In this document: in pieces, positions 24,949-34,892 of the stretch | How positions within the stretch are numbered: position 1 is the first letter of the stretch | Layout of the letters: each line of letters starts with the position of its first letter | Origin: an uncultured beta proteobacterium | GTDB lineage: Bacteria; Pseudomonadota; Gammaproteobacteria; Burkholderiales; SG8-39 | NCBI GenBank assembly: GCA_902826155.1 | Contig: CADEDU010000051.1 | Coordinates: 1-52,331 of the forward strand | DNA length: 52,331 bases | Reading direction: 5' to 3' | The notes under the pieces: generated by a model | Told to the model about the DNA's origin: nothing | Database searches by the model: none | Seen by the model: only the letters and a program-made list of their open reading frames with translations | Position numbers and translations under genes: made by a program

Positions 24949-27021
24949 ATGAAAATGATCGGCGTCGACGTTGGCGGCACGTTCACCGACGTAGTGGGCT
25001 ACGACGATTCGACCGGCGAATTGCGCTGGGCGAAGGCGCCGTCCACGCCGCACGCGCCCGAGGAGGGTGTGCTCGCCGGCGTGCTGCGCAACGAAAGCGA
25101 CCTCGCGACGACTGCACGGTTCGTGCACGGCGTGACCATCGGCACCAACGCGATCCTGCAGCGACAAGGGTCGCGCGTCCTGGTGATCACCACCGCCGGC
25201 TTTCGCGACACGCTCGAGATCGCTCGCACCAATCGAACGGTGCTCTACGACATCAAGACCCTCAAACCGGCGCCGATCGTGTCGCGCGAAGACGTGTTCG
25301 AGGTCGACGAGCGCATGCTCGCCGACGGCTCGGTGCTGCGGCCGCTCGATCCGTCGCAGGTTCGAGCGATTGCCGCGCGTTTGCGGACACACTTGGGCAC
25401 GGGTGCTGCACCCGGTGCGCTGATCGTGTGCTTTCTTCACAGCTACGCGAACCCGGCGCACGAAGAGCAGGCGGTTGCGATCCTGCGTGAGGCACTGCCG
25501 GATTGGTTCATCAGTCATTCGGCTGACGTGCTGCCCGAGATGCGCGAGTACGAACGCTTCAACACGGCCGCATTGAACGCCTACATCGGGCCGTTGATGG
25601 CTCGCTATCTGCGCTCGCTCGCCGCGAAGCTGCGCGATGCCGGCTATCGCGGCGCCGGCGTGCAGATCATGACCTCGAGTGGAGGCATCGTTGCCGATAC
25701 GCGTGCGGCGCGCTATCCGGTGCACACCGTGCTCTCTGGCCCGGCGGGTGGTGTGGCAGCCGCGATCCATCTCGGTCGTGAAATCGGCGCGCGCAATCTG
25801 ATCACCTACGACATGGGCGGCACCAGCACCGACGTGTGCCTGATCGAAGCCCTCAACGTACCGATGACCTCCGAGCAGTTCATCGCCGGGTTGCCGGTGC
25901 GCACGCCGCAGATCGAGATCAATTCGGTAGGGGCGGGCGGCGGCAGCATCGCCTGGATCGATACCGGCAAGATCCTCAAGGTCGGGCCGCGCAGCGCAGG
26001 CGCTGCACCAGGGCCAGCGTGCTACGGCAAAGGCGGGTTGGAACCGACGGTGACCGACGCGAATCTGGTGATCGGCCGGCTCGCATCGAGCGTGAAGCTG
26101 GGCGGCGTGGTCGAGCTGGATGAAGGTTTGGCGCGCACGGCGGTCGAGCGCATCGCGCGAGCCTTTGACGGATTGAACGTCGCGCGCGCCGCCGAAGGCA
26201 TCATCCGCATCGCGGTTGCGCGCATGGTGAGCGCGATCAAGGAGATCTCGATCGCGCGCGGCTTCGATCCGCGTGATTTCGCGTTGATGGCGTTCGGCGG
26301 CGCCGGGCCGATGCACGCCACGCTCATCGCGGACGAACTGGAGATCAGCCACGTCATCGTGCCGCTGCGGCCGGGCAATTTCTGCGCGTTCGGGTCATTG
26401 ATCTCGGATGTGCGCCACGATCATCTGCGCACGTTTCGGGCGGCGCTGGCTGACACCGATGTCGCGGCGCTCGGACAACGTTTTGCCGAGATCGAGCAGG
26501 TCGCGCGCCAGGAGATGTCGGCGGAGTCGGGCAGGTCTGCGCGAGCGGCCTCCGCTGGCGCCGCGACCGACGGCATCACGCTGCTGCGCTTCGCCGGGAT
26601 GCGCTACGTTGGCCAATCATGGGATCTGAGCGTGCCGGTGCCTGATTCGATGGCTTCGCTCGGCGCGCTGGCCGATGCCTTTCACGCGGTGCACGAGCGG
26701 CGCTTCGGATATCGCAGTAACGATCCGATCGAGATCGTCAGCCTGCGCGTGGCGGCGATCGAGCGCGTGGCCAAGCCGACGCTGCGCGCCTGGCAGGGCA
26801 GTGCGTCGCTCGAGCAGGCGCGGCGCGGTGCGCGTGAGTTGGTGTTCGAAGGCCAGGCCGTCATGGCGCCGATCTTCGAGCGTGATGCGCTGCCGATCGC
26901 GGCGAGGCTCGACGGGCCGGCGATCGTCGAAGAGATGGGGGCGGTGACGATCGTGCCGCCACAGTGGCGTCTGGAGCTTGGGAAGCTGGGCGAACTGCAT
27001 ATCCGAAAGGAATCGCAATGA
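24949..27021 (+). CDS. hyuA: Hydantoinase/oxoprolinase subunit A (HyuA)
   Basis: A 690-aa ATP-dependent amidohydrolase subunit. It starts MKMIGVDVGGTFTDVV, the phosphate-binding loop of the Hydant_A_N domain. Later come GVTIGTNAI, LSGPAGGVAAAIHLG, ITYDMGGTSTDVCLI and the Hydant_A core INSVGAGGGSIAWID and AGAAPGPACYGKGG. The C-terminal region fits the usual third domain. With HyuB it hydrolyses cyclic amides such as 5-oxoproline, N-methylhydantoin or, in acetone carboxylase relatives, acts on ketones; the substrate is open. The long upstream frame from 24430 is a shadow of the previous gene; ATG 24949 has GGAG eight bases upstream. Confidence 0.93.
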   Translation: MKMIGVDVGGTFTDVVGYDDSTGELRWAKAPSTPHAPEEGVLAGVLRNESDLATTARFVHGVTIGTNAILQRQGSRVLVITTAGFRDTLEIARTNRTVLYDIKTLKPAPIVSREDVFEVDERMLADGSVLRPLDPSQVRAIAARLRTHLGTGAAPGALIVCFLHSYANPAHEEQAVAILREALPDWFISHSADVLPEMREYERFNTAALNAYIGPLMARYLRSLAAKLRDAGYRGAGVQIMTSSGGIVADTRAARYPVHTVLSGPAGGVAAAIHLGREIGARNLITYDMGGTSTDVCLIEALNVPMTSEQFIAGLPVRTPQIEINSVGAGGGSIAWIDTGKILKVGPRSAGAAPGPACYGKGGLEPTVTDANLVIGRLASSVKLGGVVELDEGLARTAVERIARAFDGLNVARAAEGIIRIAVARMVSAIKEISIARGFDPRDFALMAFGGAGPMHATLIADELEISHVIVPLRPGNFCAFGSLISDVRHDHLRTFRAALADTDVAALGQRFAEIEQVARQEMSAESGRSARAASAGAATDGITLLRFAGMRYVGQSWDLSVPVPDSMASLGALADAFHAVHERRFGYRSNDPIEIVSLRVAAIERVAKPTLRAWQGSASLEQARRGARELVFEGQAVMAPIFERDALPIAARLDGPAIVEEMGAVTIVPPQWRLELGKLGELHIRKESQ

Positions 27022-27042
27022 GCCGAAAGGACTCGAAATGAG
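27003..27042 (+). repeat. Tandem 20-bp near-duplication carrying ribosome site and start codon
   Basis: Two 20-bp units (27003-27022 and 27023-27042) differ at two positions; each contains CCGAAAGGA, a short spacer and ATGAG. The first ATG overlaps the hyuA stop as ATGA and opens a 7-codon frame that ends exactly at the second ATGA, the start of hyuB. Confidence 0.9.
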
Positions 27043-29122
27043 CACCGACAAATCCGATCCGCAGATCGATCCGATCACGCTCGAAGTGGTGTGCGAATCG
27101 CTGATCGCGGTGGTGCGCGAGATGCGTGCCTCGATCATCCGCGCCTCGTACTCGCCGGTGATCTACGAGCTGGACGACTTCTCCTGCGCGCTGTTCAACG
27201 CGCAGGCCGAGATGGTGGCGCAGTCCGACGATCACCCTGGGCATGTGATGCCGATGCCATGGTCGGTGCGATGCGCGATGGAGGATTTCGCCGGCGACAT
27301 CGCCCCGGGCGACATCATCCTGCTCAACGACTCCTATCGCGGTGGCACGCATCTGAACGACGTGACCTTGCTGTTTCCGGTGTTCGCAGGCGAGCGGCTG
27401 GTGATGCTGCCGGCGGTGCGCTCGCACTGGGCCGACGTGGGCGGTGCGACGCCCGGCAGCTACTCGGGCTTGTCCACCAATATCTACCAGGAAGGCCTGC
27501 GCATGCCGCCGATCAAGCTCTACGAGCGCGGCAAGCTCAACCAGGCGGTGATGCGGCTGATCGAGGCGAACATGCGCCTGCCCGAACATCGGCGCGGCGA
27601 TCTGAGCGCGATGCTGGGTGCCTGTCGCGTGGCCGAGGCGCGACTGCAGCGGCTGTTCGACAAGTACGGCCTGCAGACGGTGATCAATTGCGTTGCGCAC
27701 AATCTCGATCGCAGTGAAGCCCGCATGCGTGAGCGCATCCGCTCGTTGCCGTCGGGCACCTATGTGTATGAGGACTATCTGGAGTACTTCGACGATGGCC
27801 GGTTCGATCCGGTGCTGATGCGCCTGGCGCTCACCGTCGACGGCGATCGGGTTATCGCCGATTTCGCCGGCAGCAACCCGCAGGTGCCCGGCGTGGTGAA
27901 TTCCTCGCTCGCAGTGGTCGGGGCCGGCGTGTTCGTAGCGCTCAAATCGACGCTCGATCCGGGCGGTGCGGTCAATCAGGGCGCGTTCCGGCCGATCGTG
28001 CTCAAGGCACCGGAAGCGTCGATCGTCGACGTGCGGCCCGATGCGCCCGCGGGGGCGCACGGCGAGGTGCGCAAGCGCGCCGTGTCGGTGATGCTCGGCT
28101 GCCTGTCGCAGATCGCCCCCGATCTGGTCTCGGGCGACTTGTGCGGCACGTCGTTTCCGAACTCGCTCGGCGGGCGCAGCGAGCGGCACGGGCGCGGATA
28201 CGTGTATTACGAGTCGCCGGCCGGCGGGAACGGCGGGTTCCGCGAGGCCGATGGTTCGAGCGCGTTCGTCAACGTCGATTTCGGCAACATCCGCTCGATC
28301 CACAACACCGAATCGTTGGAGTCCGACATGCCGCTGATGATCGAACGCAGCGTGCTGCGAACGGACTCCGGCGGGCCCGGGGCAACGCGCGGCGGCCTAG
28401 GGATTCGTCGCGAGATCCGCGTCGTGGGCGAGGAGGCGGTGTACTCGGTGCTGAGTGATCGGGCGGTCGTGCCGCCGTATGGCGTGTGCGGCGGCGAGGC
28501 GGCGGCGCCGGTGGCCGTATCGATTCGGCAAGCCGAGGGCGAGGGGGGCGAGCAGCCTTTGCTCACGCCCGGCAAGGCGACCGGCCTGCGTTTGCGACAA
28601 GGGGCCTGCTACGTGATGCAATCGGCCGGCGGCGGTGGATATGGCGATGCGCTTCAGCGTGATCCCGAGCGCGTTGCCGCCGATGTTCGTGCGGGTTACG
28701 TGTCGAGGGAGCAGGCGCAGCGGGCGTACGGCGTAACGCTAGATGCGCGATTCGCCGTTGATGTCGCGGCCACACACGAGCGGCGCGAGGTGTTGCAGCG
28801 AGAGCGGCCGCGGCTTGCGGTGATCGCTGACGAATCGCCCCCTTATGCCGGCCTGAAGGGGCGACATCGCGTGCTGCGGATGGGCGCAACGCAGGCCACC
28901 CGGCTCGGATTGCGCGAGAACCAGCTCGTCGAGCTTCTCGGTCGCAATGCCGCGCCGCTGCGCGCTTGGGTCACCATCGACACAAAAGCGGGCCACGCTG
29001 GGGTACCCCTCGACGCGTTCGGCCGTCGCGTGTTGGGTGTGGACGAAGGCGACACCGTGCAACTGCGCAAGCTTGAGGCACCGATCGCGCCGGGCGAGCG
29101 CAACGCGCCGCAGCCGGCCTGA
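27038..29122 (+). CDS. hyuB: Hydantoinase/oxoprolinase subunit B (HyuB)
   Basis: A 694-aa partner of HyuA (Hydantoinase_B, PF02538). Family lines include DPITLEVVCESLIAVVREMR, SYSPVIYELDDFSCALFN, HPGHVMPMPW, DIILLNDSYRGGTHLNDVTL, RSHWADVGG and, near residue 420, YESPAGGNGGFRE. The last about 110 residues, from TLDARFAVDV onward, form the usual variable tail. The start ATG 27038 is set by its own AAAGGA, which is part of a duplicated unit (27003-27042). It is co-transcribed and probably co-translated with hyuA. Confidence 0.93.
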   Translation: MSTDKSDPQIDPITLEVVCESLIAVVREMRASIIRASYSPVIYELDDFSCALFNAQAEMVAQSDDHPGHVMPMPWSVRCAMEDFAGDIAPGDIILLNDSYRGGTHLNDVTLLFPVFAGERLVMLPAVRSHWADVGGATPGSYSGLSTNIYQEGLRMPPIKLYERGKLNQAVMRLIEANMRLPEHRRGDLSAMLGACRVAEARLQRLFDKYGLQTVINCVAHNLDRSEARMRERIRSLPSGTYVYEDYLEYFDDGRFDPVLMRLALTVDGDRVIADFAGSNPQVPGVVNSSLAVVGAGVFVALKSTLDPGGAVNQGAFRPIVLKAPEASIVDVRPDAPAGAHGEVRKRAVSVMLGCLSQIAPDLVSGDLCGTSFPNSLGGRSERHGRGYVYYESPAGGNGGFREADGSSAFVNVDFGNIRSIHNTESLESDMPLMIERSVLRTDSGGPGATRGGLGIRREIRVVGEEAVYSVLSDRAVVPPYGVCGGEAAAPVAVSIRQAEGEGGEQPLLTPGKATGLRLRQGACYVMQSAGGGGYGDALQRDPERVAADVRAGYVSREQAQRAYGVTLDARFAVDVAATHERREVLQRERPRLAVIADESPPYAGLKGRHRVLRMGATQATRLGLRENQLVELLGRNAAPLRAWVTIDTKAGHAGVPLDAFGRRVLGVDEGDTVQLRKLEAPIAPGERNAPQPA

Positions 29123-29408
29123 TCGGGCCGCGATTTCACTACGTTCCAATGTCGTAGTCAGCGTGGGGGTATCCGGCCTGTGCATTGAATTCGTTCGACA
29201 AACGTCGCGCGAGCGCGTATCGTGGGCGAGCTCGCGTTTAAGCTGCGCGGCTACCTCAGATTCTCTTTGACCCGTCGCCCCTTGCGGTTTTCCTCCCCGG
29301 GCCACGGCGGCCTCTCGGGCTTCCCAGGTTTCCGTTACTTGATCGTCGGCTCGCCGCGAGGCTTTCCGCGCGCGATTACTTTTTCTTATTCCATTCAAGG
29401 AACGAAAT
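29123..29408 (+). promoter_or_regulatory. Long leader region upstream of the cold-shock gene
   Basis: 286 bp between hyuB and the cold-shock ORF with no credible gene. The last 60 bases are T-rich (TACTTTTTCTTATTCC) and include the ribosome site CAAGGAACG. Cold-shock genes of this family usually carry a long structured 5' UTR acting as a thermosensor; promoter position not determined. Confidence 0.5.
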
Positions 29409-29612
29409 ATGGCAACTGGTACGGTCAAGTGGTTCAACGACGCTAAAGGCTTCGGTTTCATCGCTCCTGAGGGCGGCGGCAAGGATCTGTTCGCGCACGT
29501 CTCCGAGATCCAGGCGAGCGGTTACAAGTCACTCTCCGAAGGGCAGCGCGTCGAATTCGTCGTCAAGCAGGGGCCCAAGGGTCCGCAGGCCGGCGACATC
29601 AAAGTCGTCTGA
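29409..29612 (+). CDS. cspA: Cold-shock protein, CspA family
   Basis: A 67-aa single cold-shock domain. The RNA-binding motifs RNP1 (KGFGFI) and RNP2 (here DLFAHV) are present on the OB fold, and the start [18 protein letters not shown] and end [10 protein letters not shown] are standard. It binds single-stranded RNA or DNA and keeps mRNA unfolded. It lies 46 bp upstream of an IF-1 gene in the same direction, so both may be induced together on cooling. Confidence 0.97.
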   Translation: MATGTVKWFNDAKGFGFIAPEGGGKDLFAHVSEIQASGYKSLSEGQRVEFVVKQGPKGPQAGDIKVV

Positions 29613-29658
29613 TCGGCGATCGACCTCCGTTTCCGGAGCGTCCCTGGAGGAATCGCCG

Positions 29659-29922
29659 ATGGCGAAAGAAGAGCTGTTGGAAATGACCGGCGTGGTGAGC
29701 GAGGTGCTGCCCGACAGCCGCTACCGGGTCACGCTGGACAACGGCCACGTGTTGATCGCTTACTCGGCCGGCAAGATGCGCAAGCATCACATCCGCATCC
29801 TGGCCGGTGACAAGGTCTCGATGGAACTGTCGCCCTACGATCTCACCAAGGGCCGAATCACGTTCCGTCACATCGAGACGCGCGGGCCCGCCATGCCGCA
29901 GCAGCAACGGCGCCGTCGCTGA
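29659..29922 (+). CDS. infA: Translation initiation factor IF-1
   Basis: An 87-aa S1-like OB-fold protein: [40 protein letters not shown] and [23 protein letters not shown] are near-consensus IF-1, followed by a basic tail (QQQRRRR) longer than in E. coli (72 aa). IF-1 blocks the ribosomal A site during initiation. It stands outside any ribosomal-protein cluster and next to a cold-shock gene, so it is likely the second infA copy that many Burkholderiales carry. CCTGGAGG precedes the ATG. Confidence 0.95.
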   Translation: MAKEELLEMTGVVSEVLPDSRYRVTLDNGHVLIAYSAGKMRKHHIRILAGDKVSMELSPYDLTKGRITFRHIETRGPAMPQQQRRRR

Positions 29923-29957
29923 CCGCTCCTGAAACCGGCGCCGACCCAGGCTATCGC

Positions 29958-30614
29958 GTGACGCTGCAAAGCGTCGCGGTGGCCGGTGGCGCCGATCTGC
30001 AGATCCGCTCGCTGCTCGATCGCCGGCAGTACGCCGATCCCGATGGTGCGGCACTCGCAGCGGGAGTCTCCGCGGCAAGTTGGCCCTTGTTCGGCCTGGT
30101 CTGGCCTTCGGCGCTCAAACTCGCCGATCTGATGCAAAGCTGGGCGCTCGGCAATCGGCGCATCCTGGAGATCGGTTGCGGTCTGGGGCTCGCCAGCCTG
30201 GTGATCCACCGCCGGCATGGCGATATCACCCCGAGCGATTGCCATCCGCTGACCGAATCATTCCTGCGCGCGAACCTGCTGCTCAACGGTTTGCCGCACC
30301 TCACGTATCGCACCGGCCACTGGCAGCGGGCCAATCCCCTGCTTGGGACGTTCGACCTCATCGTCGGCAGCGACGTGCTCTATGAGCGCGATCACCCCGC
30401 GCAGCTGGCGATGTTCCTGCAGATCCACGCCGCAGAGCAGGCCGAAGTACTGATCATCGATCCGAACCGCGGCAATCGCGCCGCGTTCAGTCGCTGCATG
30501 CGCCAGATCGGCTTCTCGCTGTCGGAAACGCGGCTCGACACACCGCTCGCTGACGGTTCGCCCTATCGCGGACGGTTGTTGCACTATCGCCGCGGCGATC
30601 GACAAGTCACCTGA
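29958..30614 (+). CDS. SAM-dependent methyltransferase (methyltransferase-16-like)
   Basis: A 218-aa class I methyltransferase. Motif I is ILEIGCGLGLASL, and the family 16 signature is GSDVLYERDH. The N-terminal region FGLVWPSALKLADLM resembles the W-x-S/A-x-x-L segment of protein-lysine methyltransferases, so a protein (possibly translation factor) lysine may be the substrate. The start is GTG 29958, 35 bp after infA, likely co-transcribed. A strong hairpin follows the stop, shared with the convergent TctC gene. Confidence 0.8.
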   Translation: MTLQSVAVAGGADLQIRSLLDRRQYADPDGAALAAGVSAASWPLFGLVWPSALKLADLMQSWALGNRRILEIGCGLGLASLVIHRRHGDITPSDCHPLTESFLRANLLLNGLPHLTYRTGHWQRANPLLGTFDLIVGSDVLYERDHPAQLAMFLQIHAAEQAEVLIIDPNRGNRAAFSRCMRQIGFSLSETRLDTPLADGSPYRGRLLHYRRGDRQVT

Positions 30615-30618
30615 TCGT

Positions 30619-30645
30619 TGAACGGTTCAACTGTTCAACCGTTCA
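30619..30645. terminator. Hairpin between convergent genes
   Basis: Perfect 9-bp stem TGAACGGTT (30619-30627) and AACCGTTCA (30637-30645) with a 9-base loop, filling the gap between the methyltransferase stop and the stop of the opposing gene. There is no U-tract; it may serve as a bidirectional terminator or 3' stabiliser. Confidence 0.55.
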
Positions 30646-31644
30646 GTCGGCGAACTGGCCGGTGGCGCGGATGATCGGTCCCCAGCGATCGATCTCGGCT
30701 TTCAGCCAGGCCTGCAACGCACCGGGTGTCGCATCCTCGTTGCGGATCGGTGCGGTGGCCAGATCATTGAAGCGCTGCACCACCGTCGCATCGTTGATCG
30801 CCACCTGCAACGCCTTCGACAACTGCTCGACGATCGGCTTGGGCGTGCCCTTGGCTGCCCACAGCGCATGCCACGCCGACAGCTCGAAGTTTTTCAGTCC
30901 GAGCTCTTCCAGCGTCGGCACGTTGGGCAGGGTCGGCACGCGCGACCTGGTGGTGACCGCGAAGATTTTTATCTTGCCGGCGCGAACGTGGCCGGCAGTG
31001 TTGCTGGTCTGATCGCACATGAAGTCGACCTGGCCGCCGAGGAGATCGTTCATCGCCGGTCCGGTGCCCTTGTACGGGATGGGCGTGACCTCGGTCTGGA
31101 ACATCTGGCTGAGCAGCAGCCCGCACAGGTTGGAGGCCGAGCCGATGCCGGCGTTGGCCATCGAGGCGTTCTTGCCCGACGCCTTGACCCAGCTCACCAG
31201 ATCGTTGAAGTTGTCCGGGCCCAGCGTGCGCTTGCCCACCACCGACATCGGCGCATCGACGATGCGGCCCACCGGTTCGAAATCGGCGATCGGGTCGAAG
31301 GCGAGCTTGCGATACAGCGCCGGAAAGGTCGCATGTCCGATGTGATAGAGGTAGAGGGTGTAGCCGTCGCCGGCGGCGCGCGCCGCTCGACCCGCGCCGA
31401 TGGTGCCGCCCGCGCCGCCGAGATTCTCCACGACGAGCTGACCATTCAAGGCTTTACCCATCGCCGGCAGCAGCACGCGCGCGACGGTATCGGTCGGGCC
31501 GCCCGGCGCGGCCGGGACGATCACGGTGATCGTCTTCGTCGGATAGCTCTGTTGCGCGGCGCCCGGCGCCCCATGCATCAGGCCGATGACAAGCGCGCAG
31601 CACGCAAGCAGGCGGTCAGGCGAACGCAGGTGGAATTCAGACAC
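30643..31644 (-). CDS. Tripartite tricarboxylate transporter (Bug/TctC) solute-binding protein
   Basis: A 333-aa periplasmic receptor. The signal peptide reads LLACCALVIGLMHGAPGAAQ with cleavage near residue 31. The Bug fold shows SYPTKTITVIVPAAPGGPTDTVAR, VVENLGGAGGTIGA, IPYKGTGPAMNDLLGGQVDF and the closing LKAEIDRWGPIIRATG. Bug proteins bind carboxylates, amides or aromatic acids. No TctA or TctB membrane gene is near, as usual for the many orphan Bug proteins of Burkholderiales. GTG 31644 is chosen from AAGGAG seven bases upstream; the upstream frame overlaps the LLM gene and is discarded. Confidence 0.92.
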   Translation of the reverse strand: MSEFHLRSPDRLLACCALVIGLMHGAPGAAQQSYPTKTITVIVPAAPGGPTDTVARVLLPAMGKALNGQLVVENLGGAGGTIGAGRAARAAGDGYTLYLYHIGHATFPALYRKLAFDPIADFEPVGRIVDAPMSVVGKRTLGPDNFNDLVSWVKASGKNASMANAGIGSASNLCGLLLSQMFQTEVTPIPYKGTGPAMNDLLGGQVDFMCDQTSNTAGHVRAGKIKIFAVTTRSRVPTLPNVPTLEELGLKNFELSAWHALWAAKGTPKPIVEQLSKALQVAINDATVVQRFNDLATAPIRNEDATPGALQAWLKAEIDRWGPIIRATGQFAD

Positions 31645-31673
31645 GAGAGTCTCCTTGGTTCGAAAAGGTCCGG

Positions 31674-32633
31674 TCAGCGATCGGTGACGGCGGGCCGGAT
31701 GCGCCCGGTAAAGCGATCCATCTGCGCGCGCTGATCGGGCCCGCCAAAGCGCACCACGATGGTCTGCGCGCCGGCATCGATGAACGCCCGCAGCCATTCG
31801 GTACACTTCGCGACCGAGCCCCAGCACATGCCGTGGCGGCCGATCATCTTGTCGAACGGCAGGCCGTAGTAGTTCGACATGAACGCGCTGATCTCGCGCT
31901 CGGCCTGCGCTTCGTCGTCGTTGATGTTGAGCGTGGTGTACACGCAGCGATGCAGCGTGTTGGCGTCGCGACCCATCGATTGACCCATCGCGAGCAGTTG
32001 CGACCAGTAGTCTTTGTAGGCGGCGGGCGTGCCGGCGTTGGGGAGCCAGCCGTCGCCTAACCGCAGCACGCGCCGGAACGCGTTCTCGACGTGTCCGGCA
32101 AGCCAGATCGGCGGGCCACCGGGCTGCACCGGTTTCAATCCGAGCCTGACTGCATCGAGCTTGAAGTATCTGCCCGCATGGGTCACCTCCGGCTCGCGCC
32201 AAAGCCGGCGCAGCAGTTCGATGGTCTCATCGAAGCGCCCGACGCGCTCGGTCGGTGGCACGCCGCAGTTGGCGAACTCGCGCAACGTCGTATCGTTCTT
32301 GGTAGCCACGCCCAAGCCAAGGGTGAGTCGGCCGCCGCTGATGATGTCGAGATTGGCCAGCTCGTTGGCAAGCATGACCGGTTGGCGCAGCGCGGCGATG
32401 AAAATGCCGGTACCCAGGCGGACCCGCTTGGTGCGCGTGGCCACCGCGGCGAGCGTGGTGAGCGCCTCGAGTCGTGGTCGGGCGAGGACGCTGTCGCCCA
32501 CCCACACCGAATCGAACCCACAGGCTTCGGCGTGTTCGGCAAGCTCGACGATCTGCGCGAAATCCGGCGTGGGGCTGGCCATCACCACTTCGCGCGTGGG
32601 AAGCAGGTATCCGAACGAAGCGAACGATGGCAT
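31674..32633 (-). CDS. LLM-class (luciferase-like) flavin-dependent oxidoreductase
   Basis: A 319-aa TIM-barrel flavoenzyme. Family landmarks are AEACGFDSVWVGDSVLARPRLEAL, TKRVRLGTGIFIAALRQPVMLA, ANLDIISGGRLTLGLGVA and PIWLAGHVENAFRRVLRLGDGWLPN. Members use FMNH2 or F420 to oxidise or reduce small substrates; the cofactor cannot be told by eye. It is 29 bp upstream of the TctC gene on the same strand and probably in one operon with it, suggesting catabolism of the bound substrate. Confidence 0.9.
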   Translation of the reverse strand: MPSFASFGYLLPTREVVMASPTPDFAQIVELAEHAEACGFDSVWVGDSVLARPRLEALTTLAAVATRTKRVRLGTGIFIAALRQPVMLANELANLDIISGGRLTLGLGVATKNDTTLREFANCGVPPTERVGRFDETIELLRRLWREPEVTHAGRYFKLDAVRLGLKPVQPGGPPIWLAGHVENAFRRVLRLGDGWLPNAGTPAAYKDYWSQLLAMGQSMGRDANTLHRCVYTTLNINDDEAQAEREISAFMSNYYGLPFDKMIGRHGMCWGSVAKCTEWLRAFIDAGAQTIVVRFGGPDQRAQMDRFTGRIRPAVTDR

Positions 32634-32721
32634 TGCAAGGCACTCCGGAGGTCGCGAGACCGGGGATCGTGTCGCCTCGGCCGGCTTGCGTCAACTTCCG
32701 TCGTGCAGAGCCGGGTGTGCC

Positions 32722-34851
32722 TCAGTACGGCTCGGTCAGGTCGCTCTCGGTGGCGCGCCGGGTGTGCAGTTCGAGCACGGCGCGCAGCGCGCTCTTGTTG
32801 AACGGTTTGGCGAGATGGTCGTCCATGCCTGCTTCGATACAGCGCTCGCGATCGCCGCGCATGGCGTTGGCGGTCAGCGCGATGATCGGAACACGTGGTC
32901 GCGCGGCGGCGCGTTCGATCGCGCGGATCGCGGCGGTCGCTTCGAACCCGTCCATCACCGGCATCTGGCAGTCCATCAGCACGATGTCGAAGCGCGCTTC
33001 ATTGACATGCTCGAGCGCTTCGCGACCGTTGTTCGCCGTGGTCAGCTCGCAACCGAACTGCCGCAGGATGGTCGAGGCGATCGTGCGGTTGACCGGGTTG
33101 TCTTCGGCCAGGAGCACCTTCAATCCGAGCGGGCCATCGTTGGTGGCAACCGGTGCCCGCGTCTCGGCCACCGGTTGAACGCTGCCCAGCACTTCGGTCA
33201 GCACACGGTACAGCTCGGCGCGTTTGATCGGCTTGTTCAAGTAAGCGGCGATGCCCGCCTCGCGGGCCGCACGTGCCTCGCCGGACGAGGACATCGAGGT
33301 GAGCATGACCAGTCGCGTGCGGTGCAAAGCTGGGTCCGCGCGCACGGTTTGCGCCAGAGTGATGCCGTCCATGCCGGGCATCTTCATGTCGGTCACGGCG
33401 ACATCGAACGGTTGACCTGCCGCCGCCTTGCCACGCAAGGCTTCAAGTGCGTCGGTGCCGCAGCGTACGGACTCGACCAGCAAACCCAGGCGCGTCAACT
33501 GATGCTCGAGGATGCTGCGGTTGGTGCGATTGTCTTCGGCCACCAGCACGCGCACACCGTCGAGGTCGGCGCGCCGCGTGGTGGGCGGGTGCGGCGCATC
33601 GTTGCGAGCCACGCGCACGTGAAACGAAAACGTCGAACCCTCGCCGGGCGCGCTTTGCACGTCGATCGCACCTCCCATCGCTTCGACCAGTTGCTTGGTG
33701 ATCGCCAGGCCCAGGCCCGTTCCGCCAAAGCGCCGGGTGGTTGACGAGTCGGCTTGCGAGAACGGCTGGAACAGCCGGCTGCGCGCCTCTTCGGAGATGC
33801 CGATCCCCGAATCCTTCACCGCGACGTGCAGCCTGACGGCATTGTCGGAAGTGGTCTCGGCGCGTACCGACAGGTCGACCTGCCCGGCTTCGGTGAACTT
33901 CACTGCGTTGCCCAGCAGGTTGGTGGCCACCTGCCGCAGTCGCACCGGATCGCCGATCATCGATTCGGGCACGGAGTCGTCGATGTCGCAGGTGAATTCG
34001 AGGTCCTTGGCATGGGCGCGCGCGGCCAGCAACTCGGCGACGTCCTCGAACAGTTGCACCGGATCGAACGCGACCGACTCCAGATCGAGCTTGCCCGCTT
34101 CGATCTTCGACAGATCGAGGATGTCGTTGATGACCTTCAGCAGACTCTCGGCTGATTTCTGCGCGGTGATCGCGTAGCGCTGCTGTGTCGGGTCGAGCCC
34201 GGTATCGGTGAGCAGCTCGATCATGCCCAGCACGCCGTTCATCGGCGTGCGCAGTTCATGGCTCATCGTGGCGAGAAACTGGGACTTGGCGCGGGTGGCG
34301 GCTTCGGCGGCGTCCTTGTCGCGCTGGATCGTGTAGGCGCGGTGCTGTTCCTGCGACAACGCCTCGGTCATGCGCCGCAGTGCCCGCAACGGGATCGTGC
34401 GCAACCCGAAGAACAGGAGCACCGCGAACGCCCCGCTCAGTGCTGCAATCGTTCCGGTGTCGACCAGGACGGAAGCGAGCGAACGTGCCACTTCGACTTC
34501 GCCCACCGGATGCCCCGCGTCGGTGATCGGGGCGCGGCGAGCCATCAGCGGTGTGCGCAGCGCATCGGCACTTTCGGCGACGAGCACACCGCGCTTGTCG
34601 AACACGCGCCGGATCTCGGGCGTGCCATCGGTCGCCCGTCGTTGCAGCAGCGGTTCGATGCGATTGAGCTTGAATTGCCACAACTCCGGATCGGCAGTCA
34701 CGTCGTCGGACAGCAACCGCGCATTGATCTCCGCCTCGGTCTGCAGCGTTGCGTCGTGGTAGCCGACCGTCAGTGCGTAGTAGCCGCCCGGAATCACGAT
34801 GGCGAAGGCGAGCGCCACTGCCGCTGCAATGATCGTGATCGTGCGTTCCAT
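32722..34851 (-). CDS. Hybrid sensor histidine kinase with two receiver domains
   Basis: A 709-aa membrane kinase. TM1 (about 5-30) and TM2 (about 130-152) frame a roughly 100-residue periplasmic sensor. A coiled region leads to HisKA ([18 protein letters not shown], phospho-His near 200) and HATPase ([27 protein letters not shown]). Receiver 1 ([24 protein letters not shown]) and receiver 2 ([24 protein letters not shown]) follow, both with phospho-acceptor Asp. There is no HPt domain, so phosphate must pass to a separate HPt protein or the receivers act as modulators. It lies 41 bp downstream of a PstS-like binding-protein gene, likely its periplasmic ligand sensor. Confidence 0.94.
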   Translation of the reverse strand: MERTITIIAAAVALAFAIVIPGGYYALTVGYHDATLQTEAEINARLLSDDVTADPELWQFKLNRIEPLLQRRATDGTPEIRRVFDKRGVLVAESADALRTPLMARRAPITDAGHPVGEVEVARSLASVLVDTGTIAALSGAFAVLLFFGLRTIPLRALRRMTEALSQEQHRAYTIQRDKDAAEAATRAKSQFLATMSHELRTPMNGVLGMIELLTDTGLDPTQQRYAITAQKSAESLLKVINDILDLSKIEAGKLDLESVAFDPVQLFEDVAELLAARAHAKDLEFTCDIDDSVPESMIGDPVRLRQVATNLLGNAVKFTEAGQVDLSVRAETTSDNAVRLHVAVKDSGIGISEEARSRLFQPFSQADSSTTRRFGGTGLGLAITKQLVEAMGGAIDVQSAPGEGSTFSFHVRVARNDAPHPPTTRRADLDGVRVLVAEDNRTNRSILEHQLTRLGLLVESVRCGTDALEALRGKAAAGQPFDVAVTDMKMPGMDGITLAQTVRADPALHRTRLVMLTSMSSSGEARAAREAGIAAYLNKPIKRAELYRVLTEVLGSVQPVAETRAPVATNDGPLGLKVLLAEDNPVNRTIASTILRQFGCELTTANNGREALEHVNEARFDIVLMDCQMPVMDGFEATAAIRAIERAAARPRVPIIALTANAMRGDRERCIEAGMDDHLAKPFNKSALRAVLELHTRRATESDLTEPY

Positions 34852-34892
34852 GACCGCGGCTCAGTACGGCGTTCGGGGGTAGGGGACCGGCG

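Noticed and set aside
24943..28303. Two long minus-strand frames opposite hyuA and hyuB
   Set aside because: They mirror codon positions of the real genes and contain no family motif.
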